64,000 bases of DNA from Marinobacter sp. LA51. GTDB lineage: Bacteria > Pseudomonadota > Gammaproteobacteria > Pseudomonadales > Oleiphilaceae. The stretch's first letter is position 1. The number at the start of each line of letters is the position of its first letter. The notes beneath the pieces were generated by a model. It saw only the letters and a program-made list of their open reading frames with translations. It had not been told where the DNA came from and searched no databases. A program made the translations under genes and the position numbers. The DNA lies in assembly GCF_030297175.1 (NCBI RefSeq), contig NZ_AP028070.1:682001-746000 (forward strand), read 5' to 3'. Shown here piece by piece: positions 35,680 through 44,738 of the stretch.

Positions 35680-36909
35680 TTCAGCGCTATACGCTGGCAT
35701 TTCCGGTTGAACGCTTAGCAAAGCAATCATTGAAGAGGCAAACATGCTGATGGTTGCCGGATGGTTAAAGGGGACGTCGGTGAGGCAGGCAATCGAATAG
35801 AGGAAGGTGATGCTGAGCACGCTTCCAAAAACGAATCTGTTGTTTCGGTAGTACTTGAATGCCAGAAAAGCTGGCATCAGCAAGATGGCCAGCAATGCGC
35901 AAAGGCCAAGGATACCGTGCTTCACCAGCGTATCCAGATATTGATTGTGATAGTGGTAAGGAGCGTAGTTGGCGGCTGCTTTGTTCACCTTCCCCTGTTT
36001 CGCAAGTTCCTGGAACTGTTCTTTATGGCGATCACCGAGGCCGGTGATCGGCTCGAGCTTCGCCAGTGCTAGCGCGGCACTCCAGAATTCGAGGCGCAGT
36101 CCAATAGACCCGGAGTTGTGTCCAGATTCAACCCGTTCCAGGTCAGCCATTGTCTCATTTAGTCGGTCCTGGAGTAGGTGGGCGCCTGTTGCGCTAGCCA
36201 CGCAAAAGACGGCAACGATAGCTGCAGTAGCTATACGGTGTGAGCGCCCTCGCTGATAAAGAAACAGCAGGGTCAAGGCGAGCAGGATCAACAAGATCGG
36301 AAGGGCTACGCCACGCGTACCTGTCATGGCGACAGAGCCAATCAGAAGAGGAGTGAGAATAAGGGCCGCAGTTTTTACCAATTTTTGCTTCGTTGTAATT
36401 GCCAAAAACAGAACAATTACCAGGGTCGTTGCCACGCCGGTTGCAAAGGGAATGGGGTTGTAGTGCAAATGAGCACGGCTCATGTCAGCTGCAAAATATT
36501 GAAAGAAGCAGATGGTGGTAAAGGCTGCGCCAGATATCAAAATTGTGGTGGTCAAGACCTTGGGGCGAACTGATGCATTTACGGACAGCCCGGCAAAAAT
36601 GCTTAATGCTGCCAGCGTCCTCAGTTGGGTTATGCTACCGTCATTTTGCACGTAGCCGACCCCAAAAATTAAGGTGGCTAGCAAAATGGCCCCCGCAAAA
36701 GCGATCTTTTGCTGCCTGAAATTTTGCTCGGTGTTTCCAGTTGATTTCAGTGCGATTTTACGAATTCCCCAGAGAAGGAGTGTCAGTAAAACAATCGCTG
36801 GGAAATATTTGTCGCCCTCTGGGAGCCACCACAGTGCCGTCATGGTGTAGGCAACAGGAAGAAACCAAAGCGCGTTGCTTGCGTAGTGTTTGATGGAATC
36901 GTTGGGCAT
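35650..36909 (-). CDS. O-antigen ligase WaaL-like (Wzy_C family)
   Basis: This is a 419-residue, inner-membrane protein with about 10-12 hydrophobic segments and a large periplasmic loop (HLLQDRLNETMADLERVESGHNSGSIGLRLEFWSAAL). The motif YHYHNQYLDTLVKHGILGL, with the conserved His, is typical of O-antigen ligases, which join undecaprenyl-linked glycan to lipid A-core. It could instead be a Wzy polymerase, since the two share a fold, but no other O-antigen assembly gene is present here. Composition appears AT-richer than the backbone. It is transcribed against its neighbours on both sides. Confidence 0.8.
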   Translation of the reverse strand: MPNDSIKHYASNALWFLPVAYTMTALWWLPEGDKYFPAIVLLTLLLWGIRKIALKSTGNTEQNFRQQKIAFAGAILLATLIFGVGYVQNDGSITQLRTLAALSIFAGLSVNASVRPKVLTTTILISGAAFTTICFFQYFAADMSRAHLHYNPIPFATGVATTLVIVLFLAITTKQKLVKTAALILTPLLIGSVAMTGTRGVALPILLILLALTLLFLYQRGRSHRIATAAIVAVFCVASATGAHLLQDRLNETMADLERVESGHNSGSIGLRLEFWSAALALAKLEPITGLGDRHKEQFQELAKQGKVNKAAANYAPYHYHNQYLDTLVKHGILGLCALLAILLMPAFLAFKYYRNNRFVFGSVLSITFLYSIACLTDVPFNHPATISMFASSMIALLSVQPEMPAYSAESEQDLSVTT

Positions 36910-37073
36910 GGATTTTAATGAGGCTCTTGAGGACGCAGATGTGACGAAAATAGATGCTGGATTCTACCAGATTCATCGAGTTTCTTATTCTGTAGCTTAG
37001 ATTTTATGCTCTACCTTTCTGCACGTTCCGGAAAGCGCTGAATGGGATAGAGGTTTAACAAGGTGTCGGTTTG

Positions 37074-37901
37074 ATGGCTAAGTTTTTCTACTTTTTCGAC
37101 GATTTCATCAACATTAAGGTGCGTAATCGCGCGCCTGTGTATTACTTCAGCGCAGAGAGGAATGTTGGTGATCTGCTTACCCCCTACTTGATCGAGAAAC
37201 TGACTGGCCGAACCGCACACAACGTGAAGAGTCGGTATTTTCGGCACATGTTGGCCGTCGGGAGCATGATGCACAGGGCGAAGAACAATAGTGACATATG
37301 GGGGACTGGGACTTTGGGGCCGGAAATTGCCAGTAAGATCCCCGTCTCTGATTTAAGAGTTCATGCTCTTCGGGGGCATCTTAGCAAGGCATTACTGTAT
37401 GGCGAGGATGCCAGTGGTCTCGACATTCCCTTGGGTGACCCGGCAGTTTTGATGAAAGGCTTTTTTGATCCCAAGGTGGAGAAAAAATACCGCATTGGCA
37501 TCATTCCGCATTACGTCGACGAAGACTTGTCGATGCTCAAAGCTTTAAGCCGAGGTGATGTCCGTGTGATCAATGTTCGGAATAGTCCGGAAAGCTTTAT
37601 TCGTGAACTGCTCGAATGTGAATTTGTCCTATCTTCGTCCTTGCATGGGTTGATACTTGCGGATACCTATGGGGTGCCCAATAAATGGGTGTCTTTTTCA
37701 GATGGACTTGCAGGAGGGCGCTTCAAATTTTCGGACTATTATTCCACAACCAGCCAACCTGACGAGGATGTCGTTCGCATAACGGACGCGCAGGAGCTGG
37801 ATGTTTGCCTGGAATCAATCGGCGACCTGGCCTCCGTGAAACGATTTAAAGAAAATAAAGAAAAGCTGGAGGCATCATTTCCGAAAGATGCCTATAGGTA
37901 G
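37074..37901 (+). CDS. Polysaccharide pyruvyltransferase family protein
   Basis: This is a 275-residue protein of the polysaccharide pyruvyltransferase family. It has the YYFSAERNVGDLLTPYLIEKLTG N-terminus, MLAVGSMMHRAKNNSDIWGTG, HALRGHLSKALL and the C-terminal EFVLSSSLHGLILADTYGVPNKWV, which contains the conserved SLHG. Members transfer pyruvate or sugars in polysaccharide synthesis; here it may modify the LPS outer core. The ATG at 37074 is used; a TTG one codon upstream is also possible. It is a lone + strand gene among minus-strand genes, with low-GC composition. Confidence 0.8.
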   Translation: MAKFFYFFDDFINIKVRNRAPVYYFSAERNVGDLLTPYLIEKLTGRTAHNVKSRYFRHMLAVGSMMHRAKNNSDIWGTGTLGPEIASKIPVSDLRVHALRGHLSKALLYGEDASGLDIPLGDPAVLMKGFFDPKVEKKYRIGIIPHYVDEDLSMLKALSRGDVRVINVRNSPESFIRELLECEFVLSSSLHGLILADTYGVPNKWVSFSDGLAGGRFKFSDYYSTTSQPDEDVVRITDAQELDVCLESIGDLASVKRFKENKEKLEASFPKDAYR

Positions 37902-37964
37902 GACAGAGGGATATATGCCGGGCATTGCAGGCAAGTGTATGTCCTTTGGTGCGCTATTCAGGGA

Positions 37965-38855
37965 CTAAGAAAAGGCTGAAGCGACCAGCCACTTTAGCTG
38001 TCTTTGACGCACGCGAATGGAGTAGGGACAAATTCCCGCTAACAGTTTGATTACGTATCGTGCTTCGCGTTTGTGATTGCGTTCCCACATGCGCTTTGCG
38101 GCCCTGCCCATGAACTTTTCCGCGAGAACTGGGTGCGTTTTCAAGAAATCCAGATTCTTTTCAATCGCCTTCAGATCTGATCTGGCCTGCAGTTCACCTT
38201 TTTCGTGACTGCTCAGGCGAGGGCCCTCATGCACCCGTATGTTGATTACGGCCTGCTGAACAGGAAGTGCAAGGAAACCAGCTGCGAGCAGCCGGAATGT
38301 CAGATCTCGATCCTCGGATACAATCAGTGATTCGTCAAAACCTTCCACGTTCTCAAAGACCGATTTGTGAACGGTTGTGCCAGAGCAGCCGGTTTCCATC
38401 AGGCTGGCCATTAACTCGGTGCTGAGAGTTTCAGTGCCCGGAGCTACTGCCGGTGTTTTTCTGGATTTGGTTTCGCCTGTCGCCTCGTTGACCATCAAAC
38501 GGGAAGGCCAGAAGATTCTAGCTGCGGATTGTTCGTTAATTGTGTGATCAATCGACTGGACGAAATCTGGATCTATCCAGTCGTCGTCATCAAGAAACAC
38601 AATCCACTCTGCAGTAGCGGCTTTAACGCCTTGATTGCGAGCGGCAGATACGCCAGCGCTCTTCTCGTTTCGAATGACGGTGCAATGCTCGGCAAGCCTT
38701 GGATCGAGCTGGTCTGTAATGGGGGTGTCACTTCCGTCGTCGACAACAATGATCGAACTGGCCGACTTAGTCTGATCGACAACAGATGTAATAGCCTCCG
38801 CAACATAGATGGGGCGGTTTTTCGTAGTAATGATAACGGCGATTGATGATGTCAT
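37965..38855 (-). CDS. Glycosyltransferase family 2
   Basis: This is a 296-residue GT-A glycosyltransferase. The start MTSSIAVIITTKNRPIYV at 38855 is preferred over an upstream in-frame Met because it gives the normal family 2 N-terminus. It has the nucleotide-binding segment IIVVDDGSD, RNQGVKAATAEWIVFLDDDDW with the DxD-type metal site, and EDRDLTFRLLAAGF. The C-terminal part is basic (RMWERNHKREARYVIK). It is the last gene of the minus-strand LPS operon. The acceptor is not known. Confidence 0.85.
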   Translation of the reverse strand: MTSSIAVIITTKNRPIYVAEAITSVVDQTKSASSIIVVDDGSDTPITDQLDPRLAEHCTVIRNEKSAGVSAARNQGVKAATAEWIVFLDDDDWIDPDFVQSIDHTINEQSAARIFWPSRLMVNEATGETKSRKTPAVAPGTETLSTELMASLMETGCSGTTVHKSVFENVEGFDESLIVSEDRDLTFRLLAAGFLALPVQQAVINIRVHEGPRLSSHEKGELQARSDLKAIEKNLDFLKTHPVLAEKFMGRAAKRMWERNHKREARYVIKLLAGICPYSIRVRQRQLKWLVASAFS

Positions 38856-38956
38856 AGTGACGATGTGCTCAGCCCATGTGAGAACTAAAAACAAGGCGAC
38901 CAGTAAATGCTAGCCGCATGATAATTGCCTACTTAATCCCAAGTGAAAGGAACTAC

Positions 38957-39769
38957 CTAGAAAGCTGCAAAGCGTTTCTTGCGCTTCACGTGGTTATCCA
39001 GATAAAACCTGAAATGTTTCTGAAATTCTTCGAAACTGAGCTCAGGAGCAGACGCCGTAAGCCAGCCCTCTACGAACGAAAGATACCTTTCACGTGACCA
39101 TTGTTTCTCAAACTTATTGCGGAAGAAAAAGCCGAAAGCAAATCCTAGCTGTTTCTCCAGTGGAGCGGGCGAGTTGATTTTCGAAAACTCAAGATCGATT
39201 AGCCAGCATTGGGTGAGGTCCGGGCACAGCAAAAAATTGCCCGCCCAGGGGTCAAGGTGCAACAAGCCATCTTTCATTGCTGTCAGAAGCGTATCGAATG
39301 CCAGCTTCATTGCCTCGGTGGCGCGTTCTGGTCGCTGCAGAATGTAGTCTTCCAGCGTAACGGTGTTGCTCAAGTTTTCCGTCACCGAGAAGGTTTGCTT
39401 GGGAAGCCCAAAATGATCAACCCGCCAACCGTACGCATAAATCTCCGGTATGTAGGGCTTCCCCTGCATGCGAAGGGCAGTGTCGAGTTCTGCAGTCGCC
39501 CACTCGAATCGTCCTTGTCGCTGAATGCCAAAGCGTGCTCGAACCTTTTGGCTGAAATATTTGAGCGTGTTGGTTTTCAGCAGTAACGGAGGGTTGAAGC
39601 TGGCCAATGACATCGTCAATTTAGGCTCTTCAGAGTCGAGCATTCGATAAATTTCCTGTTGCCAGGATTTTTCCGACGCTGAAACAGCACCAATCGTGTC
39701 TTTTGCGAACAGGACTGTTCGGTTCGAGCGGACCTGTGCTTGATAATCTGGATGGCGCAAATAGTTCAT
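38957..39769 (-). CDS. LPS kinase-like protein (WaaP/Kdo kinase superfamily)
   Basis: This is a 270-residue kinase-fold protein. It has the catalytic segment GLLHLDPWAGNFLL (H171, D173, N178) and the metal-binding WLIDLEFSK (D192), the pattern of LPS Kdo/heptose kinases. A Lys in LLLKTNTLKYFSQK may contact ATP. The last 100 residues are rich in aromatic and basic residues. It stands between a GT-A protein and a GT2 protein in the minus-strand LPS run. Its substrate is inferred to be a core sugar but cannot be named. Confidence 0.75.
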   Translation of the reverse strand: MNYLRHPDYQAQVRSNRTVLFAKDTIGAVSASEKSWQQEIYRMLDSEEPKLTMSLASFNPPLLLKTNTLKYFSQKVRARFGIQRQGRFEWATAELDTALRMQGKPYIPEIYAYGWRVDHFGLPKQTFSVTENLSNTVTLEDYILQRPERATEAMKLAFDTLLTAMKDGLLHLDPWAGNFLLCPDLTQCWLIDLEFSKINSPAPLEKQLGFAFGFFFRNKFEKQWSRERYLSFVEGWLTASAPELSFEEFQKHFRFYLDNHVKRKKRFAAF

Positions 39770-39785
39770 CAGTTTTTAGCCGGCG

Positions 39786-40604
39786 TTAAGGGTGCAGGTC
39801 AAAGTGTTCCGCGAGCTCCATCCACTGATCTCTGTTCGCGTCTTCTCGGACATTTGACTTCTTAAGAGCCACGCCTTGGGAGAACGGAATCGGGTAGGGC
39901 TTGCGTTCCGTTTTCATCGTATTTCGAGAAGAGGTTCCTGCCAGGAGGCTCATTGCTTTAAACCAAAGATCATCTGCTTTCGGGGACAGCTTCAAGAACA
40001 AGTCACTCGATGTGGACATCTCCGGCAGTGAGCCCGGCGGATAGAGCACTCCACCGTATCCTAGTGGCATCGTGTATGTGTCAGAGCTGTCCGGGGTCTC
40101 GTAGGTCCATTGGCGATACGGGGCTGGCGATCTGGCCTCCGAGTAGCGGATTCTTCTGCACTGGTGGCCTACGATCTGATCTGGATTATTCGTGTGAGCA
40201 TGATAGAGGGACTGCAGCCATCCCTGTGGGTACATAAGGTCGTCGTCACAGGTTACGATGGTTTCTGAGGGGTGCTCTTTCAGGCAGTAGATCAGTTTGG
40301 TGTGCGGGCCAACATCGGGCCTGAACCTGATCTCAAAGCGTTGTCCTTGCAGACGATGCAGCTTTTCCGGAATCTTGTTTTCGCATTCGTGCCCAAGCCA
40401 AAGAATCATCTTCTTTGGCGGTTGTGATTGCCTCAGCACGCTGCGGACGGCCAGATGCACACATTTGAGCCGCGATTCGATAGAGGTGAGTGAAACAATG
40501 ACCGGAAGCTCGCTCCCCCTGGATGGATCGTTTAATCCAGCGGCATTCAGGGAGTTCAGATATATCATGCGCGCAAGTGACGGTGGATACTCTTTAACTT
40601 TCAT
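39786..40604 (-). CDS. GT-A fold glycosyltransferase-like protein
   Basis: This is a 272-residue protein with a GT-A type pattern. LPVIVSLTSIESRLKCVHLAVRSVLRQSQPPKKMILWLG is a Rossmann-like start, followed by GPHTKLIYCLKEHPSETIVTCDDDLMYPQGWL with the metal-binding DDD. The C-terminus carries SPKADDLWFKAMSLL, an acceptor-side DD motif. It fits glycosyltransferase family 2-like or A-type proteins of LPS clusters. AAGGAG eight bases upstream is a strong RBS. Donor and acceptor are unknown. Confidence 0.75.
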   Translation of the reverse strand: MKVKEYPPSLARMIYLNSLNAAGLNDPSRGSELPVIVSLTSIESRLKCVHLAVRSVLRQSQPPKKMILWLGHECENKIPEKLHRLQGQRFEIRFRPDVGPHTKLIYCLKEHPSETIVTCDDDLMYPQGWLQSLYHAHTNNPDQIVGHQCRRIRYSEARSPAPYRQWTYETPDSSDTYTMPLGYGGVLYPPGSLPEMSTSSDLFLKLSPKADDLWFKAMSLLAGTSSRNTMKTERKPYPIPFSQGVALKKSNVREDANRDQWMELAEHFDLHP

Positions 40605-40640
40605 GGTTCGCTCCTTCAGCAGTACTGAGAGTTCAACACG

Positions 40641-41480
40641 TTAGGAAGACTGGGTGTTCTCTCGTTTTTCGATGCCATTTACTGCCCAGAAGGTTCCATT
40701 CTGTTTCACGTCTTTTCGGATGGCCCGATTCTTCGCCCAGATCTCAGGCTTTGAATAGCCCCGGGCGTGGTCCAGATGCAGGCACACCGTGCTGTAGCGG
40801 ACCTGCTTCGATTTGTGGCCGTAGTTCCACAGGCGCTCGCCCAGCTCCCGGTCGAGACCGCCGTACTGCATGTCTTCATTGAAGCCGTTAACCGCAATCA
40901 GGTCTTTGGTCCAGGTGGAACTGTTCATGCCGTTCCAGCTGGACGCTGCAGGCGTCACGGCGTTCATCAGTTTTTTAACCAGCGGGGAAGGTGACAGCTT
41001 CCAGAGCTTGTGAGTTTTCGGCTGGCCATGTTCGACGAGCCACTCGGGAGTGAAGATTACGCCGGAGCGAATGTCGTCATCAGAGATTTTTTCCGACACC
41101 GGCATAGTGAGCTTGATGTACCCACCAGACAGGAAGTGTCCGGGCTCCGCCAGAGTGCGGTGGGTTTCGATAAAGCGCGGCTCTGGAATGCAGTCGCCAT
41201 CGGTAAAAATCAGGTAATCGCAGCTGGTTTCCTGAATAGCCTTGTTCAGAATCTGGCACTTGCGGAAACCATCGTCCTCATGCCAGACATGGTCGATGGC
41301 CAGGATGCCGCGCGCCCGGAAGCTTTCAATCAGCTCCCGGGTTTGTTCCGTGGAACCGTCATCAGCCACGATGACCCGAAAGTCACTCCAGGTCTGGTTT
41401 TCATACCCGCTCAGAACCTTGCCAAGCCACAAGGGGGAGTTGTAGGTGGTAATAACCACGCCGATGGATTGTGGTGTCAT
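40641..41480 (-). CDS. Glycosyltransferase family 2 with C-terminal galactosyltransferase-like part
   Basis: This is a 279-residue family 2 glycosyltransferase. It has GVVITTYNSPLWLGKVLSGYENQT, VIVADDGSTEQT, WHEDDGFRKCQILNKAI and the metal site LIFTDGDCIPEP. The C-terminal MNSSTWTKDLIAVNGFNEDMQYGGLDRELGERL matches the GT7-C type segment seen in LPS core transferases. It is separated from the lpxL-type gene by about 100 bases, which may hold a promoter. Confidence 0.86.
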   Translation of the reverse strand: MTPQSIGVVITTYNSPLWLGKVLSGYENQTWSDFRVIVADDGSTEQTRELIESFRARGILAIDHVWHEDDGFRKCQILNKAIQETSCDYLIFTDGDCIPEPRFIETHRTLAEPGHFLSGGYIKLTMPVSEKISDDDIRSGVIFTPEWLVEHGQPKTHKLWKLSPSPLVKKLMNAVTPAASSWNGMNSSTWTKDLIAVNGFNEDMQYGGLDRELGERLWNYGHKSKQVRYSTVCLHLDHARGYSKPEIWAKNRAIRKDVKQNGTFWAVNGIEKRENTQSS

Positions 41481-41580
41481 AACGTTGTTGGGCCCGTGAC
41501 GGTTCGCATGAAAATTTGGGGCCTAGTATACACGCGCGAGATGCTTGTTGCCCGTCAGGGGTTCTTACCATTCGGTAGGT

Positions 41581-42489
41581 TCAGCGGCACAGTTTTTTCG
41601 GGTTGTAGGGGTTAGGGGTCCCGGGTGTGAGGTGGCGGAAACGCTTGTACTCCCATTGGTACTGCTCGGGAATTTCACGCACACCGTTTTCGATGGACCG
41701 GTTCAGGGCAGTGGTCGCGACGACAGGGTCGACTGCATCCAGGTTGGGCTCGCACTCACGAACGACCAGCCGGAAACCCTTGCCATCTTTCAATCGCTCG
41801 GAGAAGGCCAGCAGGGGCGTTGCCCCGGACTTTTGAATGAGCTTGGATACCAGGGTCATAGTGCGCACGTTGAGGCCGAAAAATGGCGCGTGGGCCACGC
41901 CTTTCGCGCGAGGGCTCTGGTCGGGCAGGATTCCGGCTACACCGCCTTCCCGCAACAGGGTAATCAAGCGGGCGAGCCCGCGCCGGTCACCCCGCACTAA
42001 CTCCGAGCCAAGGCGTCCGCGTACCCGAATCATGTAATCCTCGAATTCACGAATATGGGGTGGGCTGTAGAGCGCTGCCATTTTATGGTGGGAAGAAAAA
42101 TACAGGCCAGTCAGCTCCCAATTGCCGAGATGGGGTGCCAGTAGCACGACCCCCTTGCCCTTGGCGATGGCATCGTGAACCAGTTGCTCGCCCTCGACTT
42201 CCCGAACCAGGTCGAGACAATCCTGCACCGGCCATTCCCACATTAGCGGGATTTCCATCAGGGTCTGGCCGGTGTGCCGAAGGCTTGAGCGGGACAGATC
42301 CCGTCGCTGGTCTTCGGGCATGTCCGGAAAGCAGATGCGAATGTTGGTTTCCGTCACTTTGCGCGACCGGCTATTGAATACCCAGCCCAGAGTGCCGAGA
42401 AGGCGGCCAATCAATTGGGCGCCGCGCAGGGATAGCTTGCCAGCCAGCTTGAGCGCAAAGATCAGGAATGTCGCTTTCGATAACGCCAT
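41581..42489 (-). CDS. Kdo2-lipid A acyltransferase family protein (LpxL/LpxM type), copy 1
   Basis: This is a 302-residue inner-membrane acyltransferase of the HtrB/MsbB family that adds a secondary acyl chain to lipid A. One N-terminal hydrophobic helix anchors the protein. The catalytic HX4E motif lies in LLAPHLGNWELTGLY, and the LPDQSPRAKGVAHAPFFG segment is typical. It begins two bases after the manC stop, so it is cotranscribed with manC. A second LpxL-type gene is at 47926-48873. Which one acts first, and with which acyl chain, cannot be decided from sequence. Confidence 0.9.
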   Translation of the reverse strand: MALSKATFLIFALKLAGKLSLRGAQLIGRLLGTLGWVFNSRSRKVTETNIRICFPDMPEDQRRDLSRSSLRHTGQTLMEIPLMWEWPVQDCLDLVREVEGEQLVHDAIAKGKGVVLLAPHLGNWELTGLYFSSHHKMAALYSPPHIREFEDYMIRVRGRLGSELVRGDRRGLARLITLLREGGVAGILPDQSPRAKGVAHAPFFGLNVRTMTLVSKLIQKSGATPLLAFSERLKDGKGFRLVVRECEPNLDAVDPVVATTALNRSIENGVREIPEQYQWEYKRFRHLTPGTPNPYNPKKLCR

Positions 42490-42491
42490 GA

Positions 42492-43907
42492 TTAATTACG
42501 GCCGTACCGATCTTCGAACCGGACAATGTCATCTTCACCAAGGTAGGAGCCCGACTGCACCTCAATCAGTTCCAGATCAATCACCCCGGGGTTCTCCAGG
42601 GAATGAACCTGGCCAACGGGAATGAAGGTGGACTGGTTTTCGGTGACAAGATAGGTCTTTTCGCCGTTGGTCACCCGGGCGGTGCCACTGACCACAATCC
42701 AGTGCTCAGCACGGTGGTGGTGCATCTGCACCGACAGCTTGGCTCCGGGCTTTACGGTAATTCGTTTAACCTGGTAGCGGGTACCGTTATCAATTGAGTC
42801 GTAGACGCCCCAGGGCCGGTAGACTTCGCGATGGTTCATGTGCTCATGGCGACCATCGTTGCGGATCTGCTCGACCACGCTTTTCACATCCTGGACTTTG
42901 TCCTTGTGAGCGACCAGAAGTGCGTCCTTGGTTTCGATGATCACCAGGTTATCGACACCGACCGTTGCGACCAGGCGGCTGTCGGCGCGCACCAGGGTGT
43001 TCTCGGTATCCCGGGCTATCACGTCGCCGGTCAGGCTGTTGCCGGCATCGTCCTTGGAGCTGACATCCCAGAGTGCGGACCAGGAGCCAATGTCACTCCA
43101 ACCCGCGTCGAGAGCGACTACCGCTGCTTTGTCGGTCTTCTCCATAACCGCGTAGTCCACCGATTCAGCTGGGCATTGGGCAAACAGGTCGGCATTAACC
43201 CGGGTGAAGTGCAGGTCTTCGCTGGCATCGGCAATGGCCGCCTTGCAGGCAGACAGGATGTCCGGCCGGTGCGTCTCCAGTTCCTTCAGGTATTCCCGGG
43301 CTGAGAACAGGAACATGCCGCTGTTCCAGAGATAGTCGCCGGAGGCGAGGTAGGCATTCGCCGTATCCAGGTCCGGTTTTTCGACAAATTTGTCGACCGA
43401 GTAGCAGTCGGAAGCGAGCTCAGTGCCGCGATGGATGTAGCCGTAACCCGTTTCCGGATGGCTGGGTACGATACCGAAGGTGACCAGCTTGCCTTGCTCG
43501 GCCAGAGGGATGGCCTTGGCAACGCCCTGTTGAAAAGCTTCGGTGTTCTGGATCAGATGATCCGCCGCCAGTACCAGCATCAAGGGGTTGTTGCTGCCAG
43601 AACTTTCGCACAGCTGGATAGCCGCCAGAGCGATGGCTGGCGCCGTATTGCGCCCGCAAGGTTCAAGAATAATCTGGACATCGTCCTGACCGGACTGCCG
43701 CATTTGCTCAGCGGCAAGAAAACGGTGTTCTTCATTGCAGATGAGCAGCGGTTTTTCTGCCTTCAATCCCTCAAGCCGAGCCACTGTCGACTGCAGCATG
43801 GACAGCGGGCTGTCGGTCAGTTTCAGGAACTGCTTGGGGTTCAACTGTCGTGACAGGGGCCAGAGACGCGAGCCGGTGCCGCCAGCCATGATGACCGGAT
43901 GAATCAT
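42492..43907 (-). CDS. manC: Mannose-1-phosphate guanylyltransferase/mannose-6-phosphate isomerase
   Basis: This is a 471-residue bifunctional enzyme that supplies GDP-mannose. The guanylyltransferase domain has the pyrophosphorylase signature [22 protein letters not shown] and FVEKPDL. A cupin-type isomerase domain follows from about residue 340, with [45 protein letters not shown] and the C-terminal [31 protein letters not shown] precedes the ATG. No phosphomannomutase gene is next to it. GDP-mannose probably feeds the nearby core glycosyltransferases. Confidence 0.95.
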   Translation of the reverse strand: MIHPVIMAGGTGSRLWPLSRQLNPKQFLKLTDSPLSMLQSTVARLEGLKAEKPLLICNEEHRFLAAEQMRQSGQDDVQIILEPCGRNTAPAIALAAIQLCESSGSNNPLMLVLAADHLIQNTEAFQQGVAKAIPLAEQGKLVTFGIVPSHPETGYGYIHRGTELASDCYSVDKFVEKPDLDTANAYLASGDYLWNSGMFLFSAREYLKELETHRPDILSACKAAIADASEDLHFTRVNADLFAQCPAESVDYAVMEKTDKAAVVALDAGWSDIGSWSALWDVSSKDDAGNSLTGDVIARDTENTLVRADSRLVATVGVDNLVIIETKDALLVAHKDKVQDVKSVVEQIRNDGRHEHMNHREVYRPWGVYDSIDNGTRYQVKRITVKPGAKLSVQMHHHRAEHWIVVSGTARVTNGEKTYLVTENQSTFIPVGQVHSLENPGVIDLELIEVQSGSYLGEDDIVRFEDRYGRN

Positions 43908-44069
43908 AGGTTCACTCCAAGCTTGAGGTTGAGATGTCCGAAAAAATCTGTGTAAGGGTCGGGCATATTATCATATGGGCTTGGCAGAGCCAGTTTCGGC
44001 GCCCTTGCAGACAGGAGAAAGTTTCCAGGCCAAGATGATTGAAGGGCCTGAAAATCTCGCCGTGAAGAC

Positions 44070-44738
44070 CTAGAGTTTTTGTGAAAGCTCCCATGGATCC
44101 TGTCGCCCGCTGGTTTCCCACTCAATGCGTTTGTAGAACCGGCGAATGCGCCGATCAATGTAGTGTAGCCGCCAGTTCTGGCTGGTCGAAAGGAGGCTGG
44201 GTATCAGCGGGGCACCGAGGCCATCCACCAGAAACAGCCTGAGCTTTTCGTTCCGCACGCAAAGCACCAGGTTGTGGGGCAGCAGGTTGCGGGTCAGGAT
44301 GCCTGTGCGTTGCAGCCAATCGGTGAATTCCCGGACCAAGGCCTGGGCTGTTTCGTCATAGCCAGCGCGGGCCAGATAATGCTCGAAAGTTTCCGCAGCG
44401 CCGCCCTCAGGATTCGTTAGAAATTCGCTTTCATTGGCAGGGCCCTGCGCCGTAGCCGTCTGGCCATAAAAACGGGGCAGGTGGGCCCATACTACGCCGC
44501 CCTGACCGTGCTTCAGAAGATGCTGAATGATGGTTTGTTCGTGGGCTTCGAGCTCCTGGAGATTGTCATTCAACCGCTTTTTTCCCAACATTTTTTTCAG
44601 TGCCGGCTGCCGTTGGTAACGGGCCTCGATATTGTCGGGGCGAATAACTTTCAGGCAGCGGTCGGGATAACTCGGATGCCGGTAGCAATGGCGGTTGGAA
44701 CCGGAGGCGAACGGGGTCTGGTTGGACAGGTCGATCAC
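44070..44738 (-). CDS. YrbL-like protein (PhoP-regulated YrbL family, kinase-like)
   Basis: This is a 222-residue cytoplasmic protein matching the YrbL/PhoP-regulatory network family. It has SGSNRHCYRHPSYPDRCLKVIRP near the N-terminus, a Lys-rich segment, and GILTRNLLPHNLVLC followed by LRLFLVDGLGAP, an arrangement like a kinase catalytic and metal loop (N..HN, VDG). YrbL family members are poorly characterised. Its position in an LPS operon hints at a core kinase, but that is inference. The start overlaps the upstream GT4 stop (ATGA). A 162-base gap without a gene follows before manC. Confidence 0.75.
   Translation of the reverse strand: MIDLSNQTPFASGSNRHCYRHPSYPDRCLKVIRPDNIEARYQRQPALKKMLGKKRLNDNLQELEAHEQTIIQHLLKHGQGGVVWAHLPRFYGQTATAQGPANESEFLTNPEGGAAETFEHYLARAGYDETAQALVREFTDWLQRTGILTRNLLPHNLVLCVRNEKLRLFLVDGLGAPLIPSLLSTSQNWRLHYIDRRIRRFYKRIEWETSGRQDPWELSQKL

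Noticed and set aside
33431..40604. Possible mobile element or genomic island with attachment sites
   Set aside because: No integrase, transposase, tRNA target or flanking direct repeats were seen; recombination of a core locus explains it better.
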